This document shows, one piece after another, positions 22,601 through 33,290 of a stretch of DNA of 64,000 nucleotides; the first letter of the stretch is position 1, and each line of letters starts with the position of its first letter. Origin of the DNA: Phyto melanocephala (taxonomy: Eukaryota; Arthropoda; Insecta; Diptera; Rhinophoridae); assembly GCA_941918925.1 (NCBI GenBank), contig OW799237.1:111890515-111954514 (forward strand). Direction: 5' to 3'. The translations under genes were made by a program, and so were the position numbers. Below the pieces are notes generated by a model. That model ran no database searches and was not told the DNA's origin. It worked only from the letters and a program-made list of their open reading frames with translations.

Positions 22601-25600
22601 CACGATATTCGGTGGTCAGGCGTCAAAGTCCAATTGAGGAAAAGTGAGTTACATGTCGAACAAATTTTCTCCATATATGCATGAACACCGATACAAACGT
22701 TTGTTTTTTCTTATGTTTTTTTTTTAGCAAACCTGAACCTAAAATTTTGGAACATTTGACTCAACAAATGAAAATTTTACCCGAAATTGCCGGTGCGATA
22801 GCTTATCGTCTGGCTGCTGTAAACTTACTTAAATTGTATGAGGAAACTGCACAAGATATTGCTCATCATGACTTCTCTCGTTTGCCTGAATTGCATGCTT
22901 TGGCTTGTATTCTAAAAGTTTCCTGTTCGTATGATTCTGCTTTCGGTATAGAACGTTTACGTCAGGGTTGTGGTGGGCATGGCTATATTGTTGCTGCCAA
23001 TTTAGGCAACTTATTTACAAGGGCTACGGCTGCTTGTACCTACGAGGGTGAAAATTCGGTACTATATTTACAAGTTGGTAAAATATTGATGAAGACATGG
23101 TCTGATCTTTTGGCTGGCCAAAAATTGATGCCCACCTTATTCTATTTTTCGGATTGTGCTAAGTTGAATCAATTTCCCGTTTGGAGCGGTACTTGGAGCT
23201 GTTTGGTAAAAGCTTTGCAGTATGCGTGTTTTGGGTAAGCTTGTAAACAGATCGTTAAATTTTTATCTCATCTTAATTTGATTTATTTTTTATGTTTTAC
23301 ATTTCGAAGAGCCACTCGAGTTGCGTATAAAAGCTTTTGTTCGTACCTAAATGAAGGCTTGAGTCAACCGGCTGCCGTTAATAATGCCGCATTAGAATTG
23401 ACTAAAGCAGCTGAATTGCATGGACGTGCCTTTGTAACAAATAATTTTTATGAAGAAGTCGTCAATGGTGAAAACAAGCACCAACGCTCACCAGAGTTTC
23501 AAAAAGTATTGGAAAATCTTTTAGAATTACATTTACTGCAGACATTTTTTCGTCATTTGGGAGATATTTTAAGAGTGAGTGCATAAAGAAACTTTATTAT
23601 ATTCCAATTTCAATGAGAACAGTTGAAATTGATTTCCCTTTTAAATTAAATTGCGAAAAAGTAGTAACAAATTCTAGAAAAAAAAACTCCAAAAATTAAT
23701 TGCTCACAAATCAGCGTTACTGTGAGTTTCGTTGTCGTAGATTTATAAGCTCTGTTCCACATGCACAACGAAACAGTCCGAACTTGCCCAAAGTTACCCA
23801 AAAGCGTTCCATATAACAATTTTTGTTCAATTATGAGAGTAATTGAGAGAGTAATTTTTTTCATTTCCTGTACAAATTTGCACGAACTTTTTCTTTGGGT
23901 AAGTTCGGACAAGAATTTAACAATCAGCTGTTTTTTGTTTACATATGAAACTGAAAATTAATCAAAAAATTTGCAAGCAAGAGAAGAAGTTTAGTTTTTG
24001 TTAAAAAATATATTAAAAGCAAAATGGAAGGTTTTAATGAAAAAGTTAAAGTTTCCCTTGTTCTTTAAAATAAATACTTTTAAAAAATTACACTGGCTCA
24101 GCTTTTCTTTCAGTTCTTTTTAAATTATTTTTAACATCTGTTGGCAATGATGCAAATGTTTTGTTTTTATAATGTTATTGCTTTTAAGCGTCTAAAATCA
24201 CATAATAGATTTTAATTTAAAAAGTAAGCACCATTAGTATTACAAGAAGTGCAAAATTGGTTTTTTGCGTTCCAGCAATTTTGGGTAGTTTTGGCATATT
24301 TAGAGAGTAATTTTGATTTTATTCTCATTAGTCCGAACTTGTCCGAGATCTTGTGGAACACACCTATAAATTATTTTGCCACAGTGTAAAATTTTAGAAT
24401 TGGATTTAAAAATTCAAAAAATAATTCACTTCAAAGTCAAGTTTTTATTATTTCACTTTTTTGCTCAAATCAAAGATTTATTCGCATATACATTAAATAA
24501 ATGGTACCATTTGTACAGGGTGGTCCAACCACAGCCATTGAATATCTCGCGCAAAAGAGTTACTGTACCATCCTGTCGTGCAGGTCCATATCCTAGATTT
24601 CTGACCACAAGGAGACTATTAACATCTCGCGATAGCGAACAATATTCACGTCGACTGCTTGGCTGAACTCATTTTCGAAGAAGTACAGCCTGATGATGCA
24701 GCCAGCCATAAACCGCATTCACTCTTTGTGTATGTATTGGCTTTTTAACTCCACTGAGGTGAAAGTGTGTCTTGTCGCTGAAGATGGGTTTCTTTGTAAA
24801 GTAAGCAATCACTTCTGCGTATTCAACCAACCATTTGGAGTATTGACGACGCTTGAAATGGTCAAAAGGATTCAGCTCTTGAGTCAATTGAACCAAAACT
24901 TTATTAAAAGTTCGCATCAGTGATGTTCGTTAGATGTTTAATTGTTGAGCACGATGACGAGACGAGGTTGAGAAAATCTTTATTCGAAACTCGCATCAGT
25001 GATGTTTGTGAGATGTTTAATTATTGGGCTCGATGACGAGACGAGGTTGACTGTTATTCTAATACACTATAGCGAACAACAGCAATGTTTTCCGCAGAAC
25101 GAAATGGGTGAGCATGCACAGGTATTTTCACATTTCCTACAGACCCGGCTTGGTAAAATTTGCGCACGATTCTGTCGATTGTGGGAACATTTGGTCTTTT
25201 ATGCTGACCAAAAAAAAAATCAAGAAGTTCACGAAATGCATTTGTTTTGAACAAATATTTTCGTAAAAGGCTTCAACAATTTTAACACCCTGCTAAATTG
25301 TGTACCCCCCATTGTTAAATTTGTCAAACACTGAAACAAATAAATGTCAAATTAAGTAGGGCAAAAGACTTGACGTTAGGGTGTAATTCATAATTAACAT
25401 CGAGAATTATTATCTTTTACAACTTTTTTCTTTTTCGAACATGACAACTACACTCACACAATTAGACTTAATAACAAGAATGATTAAATAAGGATTATGC
25501 TTTGCGCGAAATTTCCCGTAAGATGGCATAGTAGTCCCTTACCAAGGATTGTCAGTTTTAAATCAGAAATTATTAAAAATTATTATAAAAATGTATGAAT

Positions 25601-26054
25601 TCGAAAAGATCTGGAAACTCTGTCATTAAAACTACTTGCACTTTAAAATTATTCGCCAATAGGAATTAGGGTTGCAGGATGTCCGAGTTCAACGTTGCGT
25701 AGAAAATTTGAATTATATCTGCCTAATTTTTATAATCTTTGGCTAAATAACATTCTTCTTTCGTTCCAGTTTATATCACTGCAAGAAAACGAAATTGAAA
25801 CTTTACAAAGGCGCTTAGAAGATACATTGAAAAAATTAAGACGCGATGCTGTGGCTATCGTTGATGGCTTTGATTTTAATGATAAGGTTTTAAATTCCGT
25901 TTTGGGTGCATACGATGGCAATGTTTATGAGCGTCTATTTGAGGCTGCACTCAAACATCCTTTGAATCAGAAGCCTGTCCCCAAATTTTTTGATTTATAT
26001 ATAAAGCCATTTATGAAAGAAAATGCTTTAGCTGCCAAAAATTCAAAGTTGTAA
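16617..26054 (+). CDS. Acox57D-like: Peroxisomal acyl-CoA oxidase, tandem copy 3 (complete)
   Basis: Seven exons join in frame: 16617-16752, 21645-21801, 21875-22167, 22238-22643, 22728-23234, 23310-23574 and 25770-26054, giving 682 aa. The start ATG opens [13 protein letters not shown], aligned with exon 1 of copy 2. It carries [31 protein letters not shown] (catalytic Glu region) and [10 protein letters not shown]. It ends in SKL, the textbook PTS1, so peroxisomal import is expected. Unlike copies 1 and 2 it has no intron before LHGR (AAELHGRA is continuous), but it keeps the intron after DILR. Introns 1 (4,892 bp) and 6 (2,195 bp) are filled with transposons. The position RLPLVHM replaces RIPRTNM of the other two, a possible specificity change. 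Confidence 0.95.
16831..16969. mobile_element. 139-bp hairpin MITE with TAA target duplication
   Basis: Long, nearly perfect inverted arms begin CTCCCTGTTTATCTAAATGC and leave only a short loop. TAA flanks both sides (16828-16830 and 16970-16972), as in PIF/Harbinger-type insertions. It lies 78 bp into intron 1 of copy 3. Confidence 0.75.
17350..17577 (+). mobile_element. Short Helitron-like non-autonomous element
   Basis: It starts TCTTTAAATATATAATTC, continues with 'gtgcgtgtgtatgtcacta' and ends with a GC-richer ACAACGTGTGTCGG stretch and CTAGT. The 5' TC and 3' CTAGT (CTRRT class) fit Helitrons. No terminal inverted repeats are present. Confidence 0.6.
18410..18640 (+). mobile_element. 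3' tail of a non-LTR retrotransposon
   Basis: GAGCGCACAACATGC, a short gap, 'cgtaggtttggacttttagtgcacctcct' pieces and a final AACCTAACCTAACCTAA match in order the 3' UTR of the element ending near 60,870 (GAACGCACAACATGCC, 'catgggtttaggatttcagtacccctc'). Confidence 0.5.
18641..19396. other. AT-rich part of intron 1 of copy 3, no feature recognised
   Basis: AT-rich sequence with short TACATACA/TATGTATG runs. I see no element ends and no credible coding frame. Confidence 0.5.
19397..20215 (+). mobile_element. INE-1/DINE-1-like element, plus orientation
   Basis: It begins TATACCCTTCACACAGTG, has 'acccaataaagtatatattt', 'gagtcgatttagc' and 'gtctgtccgtctg' blocks in the INE-1 order, then a long T/A-rich stretch, and ends with the GCATGGCCGAATATAGCGC hairpin and CTTACTTGTT. 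It is the inverse of the copy 266 bp downstream. Confidence 0.6.
20482..21156 (-). mobile_element. INE-1/DINE-1-like element, minus orientation
   Basis: This copy is closely similar to the one at 6701-7430, including GATTGATACCATATACAGAT and the terminal ATACCCTTGTGCACC...GGTGAAGGGTAT hairpin. With the copy at 19397-20215 it forms a large inverted pair inside intron 1 of copy 3. Confidence 0.62.
21170..21611 (-). mobile_element. Mariner-like relic abutting exon 2 of copy 3
   Basis: On the minus strand a decayed transposase tail reads NDFTPLDFF (region of the last catalytic Asp), then [15 protein letters not shown] and VFENMDHSM. The element terminus TGACTTTTGGCTCATCCTG matches the ends of the MITE at 14,014, with TA following. 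It stops only ~33 bp before the splice acceptor at 21,644. Confidence 0.65.
23740..24372. mobile_element. MITE in intron 6 of copy 3
   Basis: A TTATA...TTCCACA end at about 23,740-23,760, followed by GTCCGAACTTGCCC, is mirrored by GTCCGAACTTGTCCGAG and TGTGGAACACACCTATAAA at about 24,330-24,370. A third GTAAGTTCGGACAAG block lies inside. It is non-coding; several small frames overlap it by chance. Confidence 0.5.
24526..25300 (-). mobile_element. Degenerate mariner/IS630 element in intron 6 of copy 3
   Basis: The left end CAGGGTGGTCCAACC resembles the 14,014 and 21,611 ends. On the minus strand a frame at 24,669-24,917 reads [15 protein letters not shown] and RVNAVYGWL, the first catalytic Asp region. 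Upstream, 25,054-25,254 holds a degraded N-terminal part. A near-duplicate ~70-bp block (24,910-25,040) has been repeated in tandem. Not functional. Confidence 0.6.
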
Positions 26055-26109
26055 CGATCTTAATTTTCTTTGCCTAGAATATAATTGTGTAGAAATGTAA
26101 TCATGGTAT

Positions 26110-26115
26110 AATAAA
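26110..26115 (+). promoter_or_regulatory. Poly(A) signal of acyl-CoA oxidase copy 3
   Basis: AATAAA lies 55 bp after the TAA stop of copy 3. Confidence 0.55.
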
Positions 26116-26280
26116 ACCAGGTAGACTCGGTAGCACAGCTGATCGTCAGCTGTTATTTGATATAAAATTAAAAACATTGTAGAACAGCGCTAAAAACGCT
26201 ATTTTTTTTATAAAAAATTATAATTCTAAATATTGCAAATAGTTTCTTTTTTTTAATAATAAAAATAAAATTATTGTATA

Positions 26281-28779
26281 CAGTAATACCTCGATTTACG
26301 TCGTGATTGGTTCCGGAAATTGACGACGTTAATCGAAACGACGTAAATCGAATTTAGAATTGCTCATAAGTTAAAGTTCAACTAATATGTACATATGTGC
26401 ATAATAAAAAACTTAAAAATTAGAGGTAATTCAGTCTTTTATTGTAGAATTTTACACAAATAAAATACATTTTGAAAAATATTGCAAATTAATGGCTAAA
26501 AAACTCAGTTAAAAAAATTAAATAAATATCTAAAGTAAACATAAACAAAAAGATCAAGAATTCTATAAAAAAATATATTCATAAACGAATTAAAAACTTA
26601 TGCAAAACTTAAAAGTAAAAAAAAAAAAAAAAAAATTTGAAAATTCAATATTATTAATGAGTCGATATGTATGTATGTACTTAAATTAAAGCACGTTAGG
26701 AATACTAATGATTAGAATCACTATTTGAAGAACTTTCGGTAAGAATTTCAGAAATTAGCATTTCGACGTCATCATCTTCAGTACTTCTTTCGCTTATAAC
26801 AGGCGTTTCAAATAAAACCGGCTTAAAGAATGCATCAATTTGCTTCTGAGGTAAGGTCAACTTTTTCTGTTCATACAGATCACGGTAACATTTAAGGCTT
26901 GCATTTATTGATTTTTTTGTCGATTCAACTCTTTCGTCATTTTTATCAAATTCTTCAAAAATTTGCATAGCCTTATTAATGCTTGCAAAGGCTTCTGACA
27001 GTTTTGCCAATGGAATTTGAGAATCATCTCCACAAGTTTCGATATCTGAAGTTTGTTCTTCTATACTATGTTGTTTTGAAAGATTTGTCAATGCAAATAG
27101 CTCCGAGTTCGTTAACGGTTCACCTCCGAAATTAATGTGATCAACAACATCGGAATCTTCAATATCAGAAAAACCTAATGTGTGGCTCAAACGTACAATT
27201 TTTGCGTTTATATCGTTTAGATTTTCATCATTTCCGCCTTTATTTGTGCATTCAGGCCATATATTTTTCCAAGCATTTCTCATTGTTGACGCAGACACTT
27301 CTTTCCAACTTTCGTTTATATTGTTTACTGCTTGCATAACATCATATTTTTTCCAAAATTGTCTGACGGCATCATTATTTTTAACATTGTTGTCTGATTG
27401 TTTGTCGATTGCATCAATGAGGTCGTTTAAACTTCGTCGTAAATAGTATTTCTTGAATGCGGCGATAATGCCCTGGTCCATAGGTTGAATAAGAGACGTG
27501 GTATTGGGAGGTAAAAATACGACTTTAATATTATCGTTCATGTTATTTAAACTGATGGTGTGGCCCGGAGCATTATCAATTAAAAGCAATGCTTTATAAG
27601 ACAAATTATTCCTTTCGCAATATTTTTCAATTTCAGGACAAAAATATATCTTTAACCAATCGTTAAAGAGTTTTGCAGTCATCCAAGCTTTTTTATTAGA
27701 CATCCAAATTACAGGAAGAGTTTGTTTGCAAACGTTTTTCATAGCTCTTGGTGTTTCTGATTTATATACTAACAAGGGCTTAAGCTTAAAGTCTCCTGCA
27801 GCATTACCACCAAACAAAAGCGTAAGCCTATCCTTTGAAATCTTTGGCCCGGCTGCTAATCTTTCCTCTTTCGATATAAATGTTCTCCCTGGCATACGTT
27901 TCCAAAAAAGTCCGGTCTCGTCGACATTGAAAACTTGCTGAGGCGTGTATTCACTATCATCAATTATTTTTTTTAATTTGTGCGGAAAACTTTTGGCTGC
28001 ATCACTGTCTGCACTTGCAGATTCTCCGACAATTATGAATTATAAAGTGATCTTTTTTTAAATTTATCTAGCCATCCTCTGCTAGCATTAAAACAAAAAT
28101 CGGAAATATCTTTATTGTTCACAGAGTCAGATTTTAGATCGTTAAACAAACTTATCGCTTTTCTTTGAATAACTAATGTAGTTACTGGAATATTTTTTTC
28201 ACCTAAGTCCCTTATCCACAGTATTAGTGCATTTTCCATTTTTTCCATTACCACTGGTCGTTTTTTGTTGGTGGTTTCCATAGAACCACCTCCAGCAGCC
28301 TTTGCACTTTCCCGGATTTCAGCTGAATTTTTTATTATTGTTCTTACTGTGGTCGGTAGAAGATCCATCGCACTGGCAATAATAAAAGCCTTTTCCCCGT
28401 TGTTATAACGACGAATAATTTCTATTTTGGTTTTTAACGAAATTACATTTCGTTTCTTTTTTGTTTGAGATCTAGAAACTTTATGAAATTTATCTTTCGA
28501 GCTCATATCTACATATATATGTATATCACTCCGGTGGGTCCGACAAGCAAAATAATAATGCGTGCAGATTGAACAAGCTACACACATCTAAAAACATAAA
28601 AGGTGTTCATTAACATTTAAATAAAAAACTGGAATTCCCCTGTTTTTACTAATAACTTATAAACAACAGAAGCGACGTAAATCGAATAGGAACGCAAATT
28701 GAAGCTGAAAGGAACAAAAAATTGTACGACGTAAATCGAAACAACGTAGATCGAGACGACGTAAATCGAGGTATTACTG
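26281..28779 (-). mobile_element. Tigger/pogo-like DNA transposon, nearly intact
   Basis: Perfect 24-bp inverted ends begin CAGTAATACCTCGATTTACG, with TA on both sides (26279-26280, 28780-28781), 2,499 bp in all. Extra copies of ACGACGTAAATCGA in both orientations sit just inside each end, as expected for transposase binding sites. It encodes one transposase on the minus strand. It lies between acyl-CoA oxidase copy 3 and the nested repeats to the right. Confidence 0.92.
26705..28506 (-). pseudogene. Tigger/pogo transposase with one frameshift
   Basis: The protein starts at the ATG at 28,506 (MSSKDKFH). An N-terminal CENP-B/psq-type helix-turn-helix (SLKTKIEIIRRYNNGEKAF) and a second CENPB-type DNA-binding region (ASRGWLDKFKKR) follow. 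Near 28,038 the frame shifts; the new frame is open from ESASADSD to the end at 26,705. The DDE_1 domain shows all three catalytic Asp: FNVDETGLFW, LLIDNAPGH and QPMDQGII. An acidic tail ends the protein. The element looks young: one lesion is the only obvious defect. A host-domesticated role is unlikely because the inverted ends are intact. Confidence 0.88.
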
Positions 28780-28802
28780 TACGATTTAAAAAAGCATTGA
28801 AA

Positions 28803-29830
28803 TCAAGGCAAATTCACATCACTTAATGTTAACAAGTCAGCTGATTGTTTTTTGCTCGTTTTATTTTCAACGGCACAATCTCAAACAAGGCGAATTCATT
28901 ATCAGGTGATAACATCCCTACAACAAACCCAAAAAGGCCAAGAGAATATCAAAACACAAAAATTTGATTTTTATAAATTTACGCGGAAAGTTTAAAAATA
29001 AATAAGTATTTTTAATTTATTACATAAATTTGTGCTAGGTTATATCACATATTTGTGTTTTTTTAAAACATTTTTCACAATTTTCATAACTTTAAATCAC
29101 TAGGACTAACACAACGGAAATTTTGCATTTTCTGAATTAAAAACAGTAAAAATTTTGTTTGTTCAAATTATAAAATGTATTTTACTTATTTCCCAATAAG
29201 TTATTGCACAAACATTAGTATTTTTACAATTTTTTTCCACAAATTTTATCACTTTTATAAAAATTTTCAACCAACGCACATAAAAATTAATTTAAATGTA
29301 AACAAACTTTGACATTGTGCCGTAAAAATAAAACGAGCAAAAAACAATCAGCTGGCTTCTTAACATCACCTTATAATGAATTCGCCTTGATCTCAAAGTT
29401 TGTTTACATTTAAAATAATTTTTGTGCGCGTTGGTCGAAAAGTTTTATAAAAGTGGTAACATAAAACGAAATTATAAAAATAATAATATTTGTGCAATAC
29501 CATATTGGTAAATAAGTAAAATACATGTTATAATTAGAAAAAAAACACATTTTTAATGTTTTTAATTCAGAAAATGCAGAATGCACGATGAGTTTGTCCT
29601 AGTGGTTTTAATTTGTGAACATTGTAAAAAATGTTTTAAACAACACAAATGTGTGATATAAACCAGCAGAAATTTATGTAAAAAATATTAAAATACTTAT
29701 TTATCTTAAAAATTATCGTGTTAATTGATAAAAATACAATTTTAATTAAAAGTGCATAAACAATTTGTTTTTTTGTGTGTTGACATTCTCCGAGCATTTT
29801 TGTGTTTGTTGCAGGGATGTGAATTCGCCT
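28803..29830. repeat. Large imperfect inverted repeat, two copies head to head
   Basis: Block B (28,886-29,313) recurs as its reverse complement B' (29,391-29,830). Both carry GTTTGTTTACATTTAAA at the inner end and the reverse complement of AGGGATGT...GAATTCGCC at the outer end. A shorter block A (28,803-28,885, with CAGCTGATTGTTTTTTGCTC) recurs inverted between them (29,314-29,396). No coding frame is seen. The CAAGGCGAATTC ends tie it to the CAAGGC family. Confidence 0.75.
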
Positions 29831-30056
29831 CGATTGAAATACAAAATTATATGTGCTAACGAAAAATAGAAATTATAACGAAAAAATAATACAGGGATGG
29901 AAAAGTTAATTTGATCGTACTTTATTTACTTAATATGATTCTTAATGGTCGAAAAAAAAACAATATTACATAAAAAAAAAAATAAACCTGATGTAAAAAT
30001 AATAAATAAATAAATAAAGAAAAAAATTCTAAACTATGTATATATATGTATAATAA

Positions 30057-30556
30057 CACCGCGTTACACACATTCTGTCCTATGAACTAAATATGTTTTT
30101 TTAGGAAAGGGGAGAAAAACTAAAAATACACGTATAGCGGCAATTTTCATGTAAACGTCAGAATTTTTTTTATGTAGTGTCCGTACTGACACAAATGCTT
30201 ACAAACGCAAAAATAACAGGCCTGAGTATCTTTAAAAGAATTAAAATTTTTATTGTAACAGTATTTAATTTTAATATAACAAAATTAATCAAAAAAAATC
30301 GGTTTTTTAACGAACTAAAACCGTTACAAAAAAAAAAATGGAAAACCATTTTTTCCAAAAAAAAAAAAAAATCAAAAAAAATCTGAGAATGGATAAAAAT
30401 TTTTCAAAAATCACTGAAAAAGGGTTTAAAATCGACCCAAAGTCTTTCACACAGACGGACACTACATAAAAAAAAATTCGGACGTTTTTTCTCCCCTTTC
30501 CGAAAAAGTATATTTGGTTCATAGACATAACAAAAGCTCGTTTTTGTAACGCGGTG
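30057..30556. mobile_element. 500-bp foldback element with 6-bp target duplication
   Basis: The ends are CACCGCGTTACA and TGTAACGCGGTG, with TAATAA directly on both sides (30051-30056, 30557-30562). The arms pair again further in: GGAAAGGGGAGAAAAA with TTTTTCTCCCCTTTCC, and TATGTAGTGTCCGT with ACGGACACTACATA. The element is therefore an imperfect palindrome over most of its length. Small open frames on both strands are by-products. Confidence 0.75.
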
Positions 30557-30807
30557 TAATAACACAATATTTAAATATATATACACATATAAATCTATAT
30601 ATGTATAAATTATAAATCACCAATTAATATAGGCTCCCCAGCCGTAACGTGTTTTAAGAAAAATAAAAAAAACTAAACAAAGCAAAAGGTCCCATTCATC
30701 AACAAAAATATGTATATGAAAAGTTATGATTCAGAATCAGAAAAATATTGTTCAAGTCGTAAATAAAAAGGTTAAATATTCCAACACCGCGCTATTCTAA
30801 CTATATA

Positions 30808-31333
30808 TCGACCCCTTTGCGCGAAATTACACTGCTCTGCAGCAAAATCCTCCATTTAATAAAACTATGTGGACTATATGGATTTTGACGCGCTGAACTC
30901 AAATCCGTTGTCGGTTTTTTTCCATCAGATCGGGATTTTTTTTTATGGGCGTGGCAAATTTTTCCCCCTAAATTAGTCAGGTACGGACACATATTTAATC
31001 CTAACTCGAGAATCAGTCATCCGATTTTCAAAAATAAAGCACCAAAAAATGTGTAACAAAATTGTTTTTATTTCAATGGAATGAAATTTTCCCCTATCTC
31101 TTACCGTTTTGGAGTTATTTAGAAATTAATGGAGAAAAAAAAAATTTTTCGTGCAAAATTCGTAATATTTTTCAATTTAAAAATGGAATTAAAAAAGTTT
31201 TGAGGCAAATATTCAACATTTTAAACTTTTTTCTGAAAGCTAGTTGTGTTGGAAATAAAAAAAGCTATAAACCATAAAAATCGGTTAAAAAATGTGGATT
31301 TTATTTTAAATTTACCGCAGGTACCCAATATTG
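30808..31333 (+). repeat. Left long inverted arm
   Basis: It matches the reverse complement of 33,909-34,616 apart from small differences and the MITE inserted there. Shared landmarks include GACGCGCTGAACTCAAATCC, CCATCAGATCGGGATTTTTT and CTCGAGAATCAGTCATCCGA. Those differences suggest the insertion is not very recent. Confidence 0.85.
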
Positions 31334-31640
31334 ACCAAATATGTGTAATGCAGCAAACAACGTCAGAGTGGGCGCACTGAAGCGCCTTGTAGCATCAATG
31401 AATGACAACTTTTTACTTCTATCTATTTTCGTACAACTAAAACATATACAAGCAAAAAAATTTGCCAGATTGTAATTTTGTAGCAACGCCTCGCTTAAAG
31501 CACCCACCCTGTCGTCACCCGTAGATAACTTCAAATTTCAATAAAAAATTAAAATATTTACAGGCTATTTTACTTAAAATAACACAAAATTTTTGTTAAT
31601 AATTATTAATTTTTATTAAGGAAACACATAAAAAAGTAGC

Positions 31641-33044
31641 TTAAGCTGTCCATGCTCCTTCTTCTACATCATTCAATTTCGTTCTGAAGACCTCGTCCTT
31701 CATAAGCTGTCGTATTTGTGGACCTACAAAAATACCTTCTTTTACTTTAGCATCTCTGATTCTAGGAAATTCGCTCTTAATGTATAGAAAGGCTTCACCA
31801 TCCTTGTTCATTGCCTTGACAAAATTTTTCATTAGGCCTAGCTTTATATGAAGAGAAGAGTTTGTTCCTTTTGTTTTTAAGGCTCTTCTGCTACATTTTT
31901 TTTTTCCTGGAATAAAATTTACTCTTTTCGGTCAAATTTTAGCATTGTAGTGTTTTTCTTTTGCGCGGCTATCCCATTTACATAAGAAGCAATAAAACTT
32001 AGTATATCCACTTTGCAATCCATTTAACATTGCTAAGACTTTCAAATCTGCACATACGTTCCATGAGTAATGGGAATATAAAAATTTTTGTAGTATCATC
32101 TTCATGCTACAATAGTTTTCTTTCATATTTCTTGCATACGCGAGTGGGACCAATGGAAATTTGTTGCCATTGTGAAGTAAAACGGCCTTTAAACTTGTCT
32201 TGGATGAATCAATAACAAGCCGCCAATCCTGAGATTTATGACTGAAACACAGTTGAGGCAAAAGTCCATCAGCATTATCGCAAAATATCAAACCTTTCTC
32301 TTTGCTGAAATATATTAAAAAATGTTGTTCTTTATTTCGAAAGTAAGAGACGTTAACATCCGTTTGCACTAAACTCCATTCTTTCCATTGGGATGCAAGA
32401 AGCTCAGACTTGGTTTTTTTAAAGCCTTGATTTACAAACAAAGTTATTCATATCAGTTTAATTCGGAAAATAAGGTGTACTCGTTGGACTTCCAAATGAA
32501 TGCGAAGAAACACCCATGCTGGCGTAAGTGGATTCAGTTGCTGCAGAAAGCCCATCTTCTTCATCGTCTGTAGGAGGCAATGGAGGTAAAAATTTACTTG
32601 TAAACTGGAAAACTGGTCGTTTGACGCATGAAGTATTTGGATAAGTAACTTTATTTTTGTTTTTTTTGGTAAGCCCACGTGTTTTAGTATGGCAAAAGTA
32701 GCAATCATATTGATGATTTTGTGGTTCACTCCAAATCGCTGGCTTTATAAACGGCTTCATAAAGACTTATGACTTCCTTTTAACCAACATCTTAAAGACT
32801 TACCACAGCTACTACAACATATTTTCGGCAGCCAATTTTTATCTCTATCATCGATAGGAAACCCAAAATAACGGCAATAAGCATCTTTAAGCCTGGAAGA
32901 TATTGTCTCCCGTTGAGAACTTAAAGTTAGATCGCCACATACGTCACAAAATAAATTTAGAGGCTTGTTACAAATCCTTGACGTTTTGTAATATGAAAGC
33001 GTTTGTGGATTCTTTAATTGCTTTATTTCTTTACACAATAACAA
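31641..33044 (-). pseudogene. Broken gene for an uncharacterised Cys-rich, transposon-associated protein
   Basis: Four minus-strand pieces read as one protein: 33,044-32,757 (CDVCGDLT, CCSSCGKSLRCWLKG), 32,760-32,458 (EPQNHQYDCYFCHTKT), 32,441-31,932 (DWRLVIDSSKTSLKAVLLHN, FPLVPLAYARNMKENY, FYCFLCKWDSRAK) and 31,832-31,641 after an in-frame stop (LHIKLGLMKNFVKAM, GIFVGPQIRQLMKD). Four CxxC pairs are visible. From memory, intact relatives are multi-copy 'uncharacterised proteins' in insects, cnidarians and other invertebrates, with a further C-terminal region lost here. Frameshifts lie near 32,760 and 32,450, with a stop at about 31,930. Being inside long inverted arms suggests it is the element's transposase, but no DDE triad is identified. 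Confidence 0.65.
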
Positions 33045-33290
33045 AGTACACTATAAGATCTATTTACTGTTGCCGATTTTAACCGCACGATATTCAAATT
33101 AAAAGTGACTTACTTATTGCCCATTAGCTTCTATATATACAATAAATACCAGAATCTACCCTAATGTTCTTAATTTGAAATCACAGGTAATTGAAAAATA
33201 CTGTTATAAATATTAATTCCAAGAACTATGTAAAATACCGCTGTACTTTAGTTCCATTACCTGCTCACCTAACGAAATGTTACTTATATC

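Noticed and set aside
30307..30586. Minus-strand frames with Phe-rich text
   Set aside because: They come from the palindromic foldback element and homopolymer runs.
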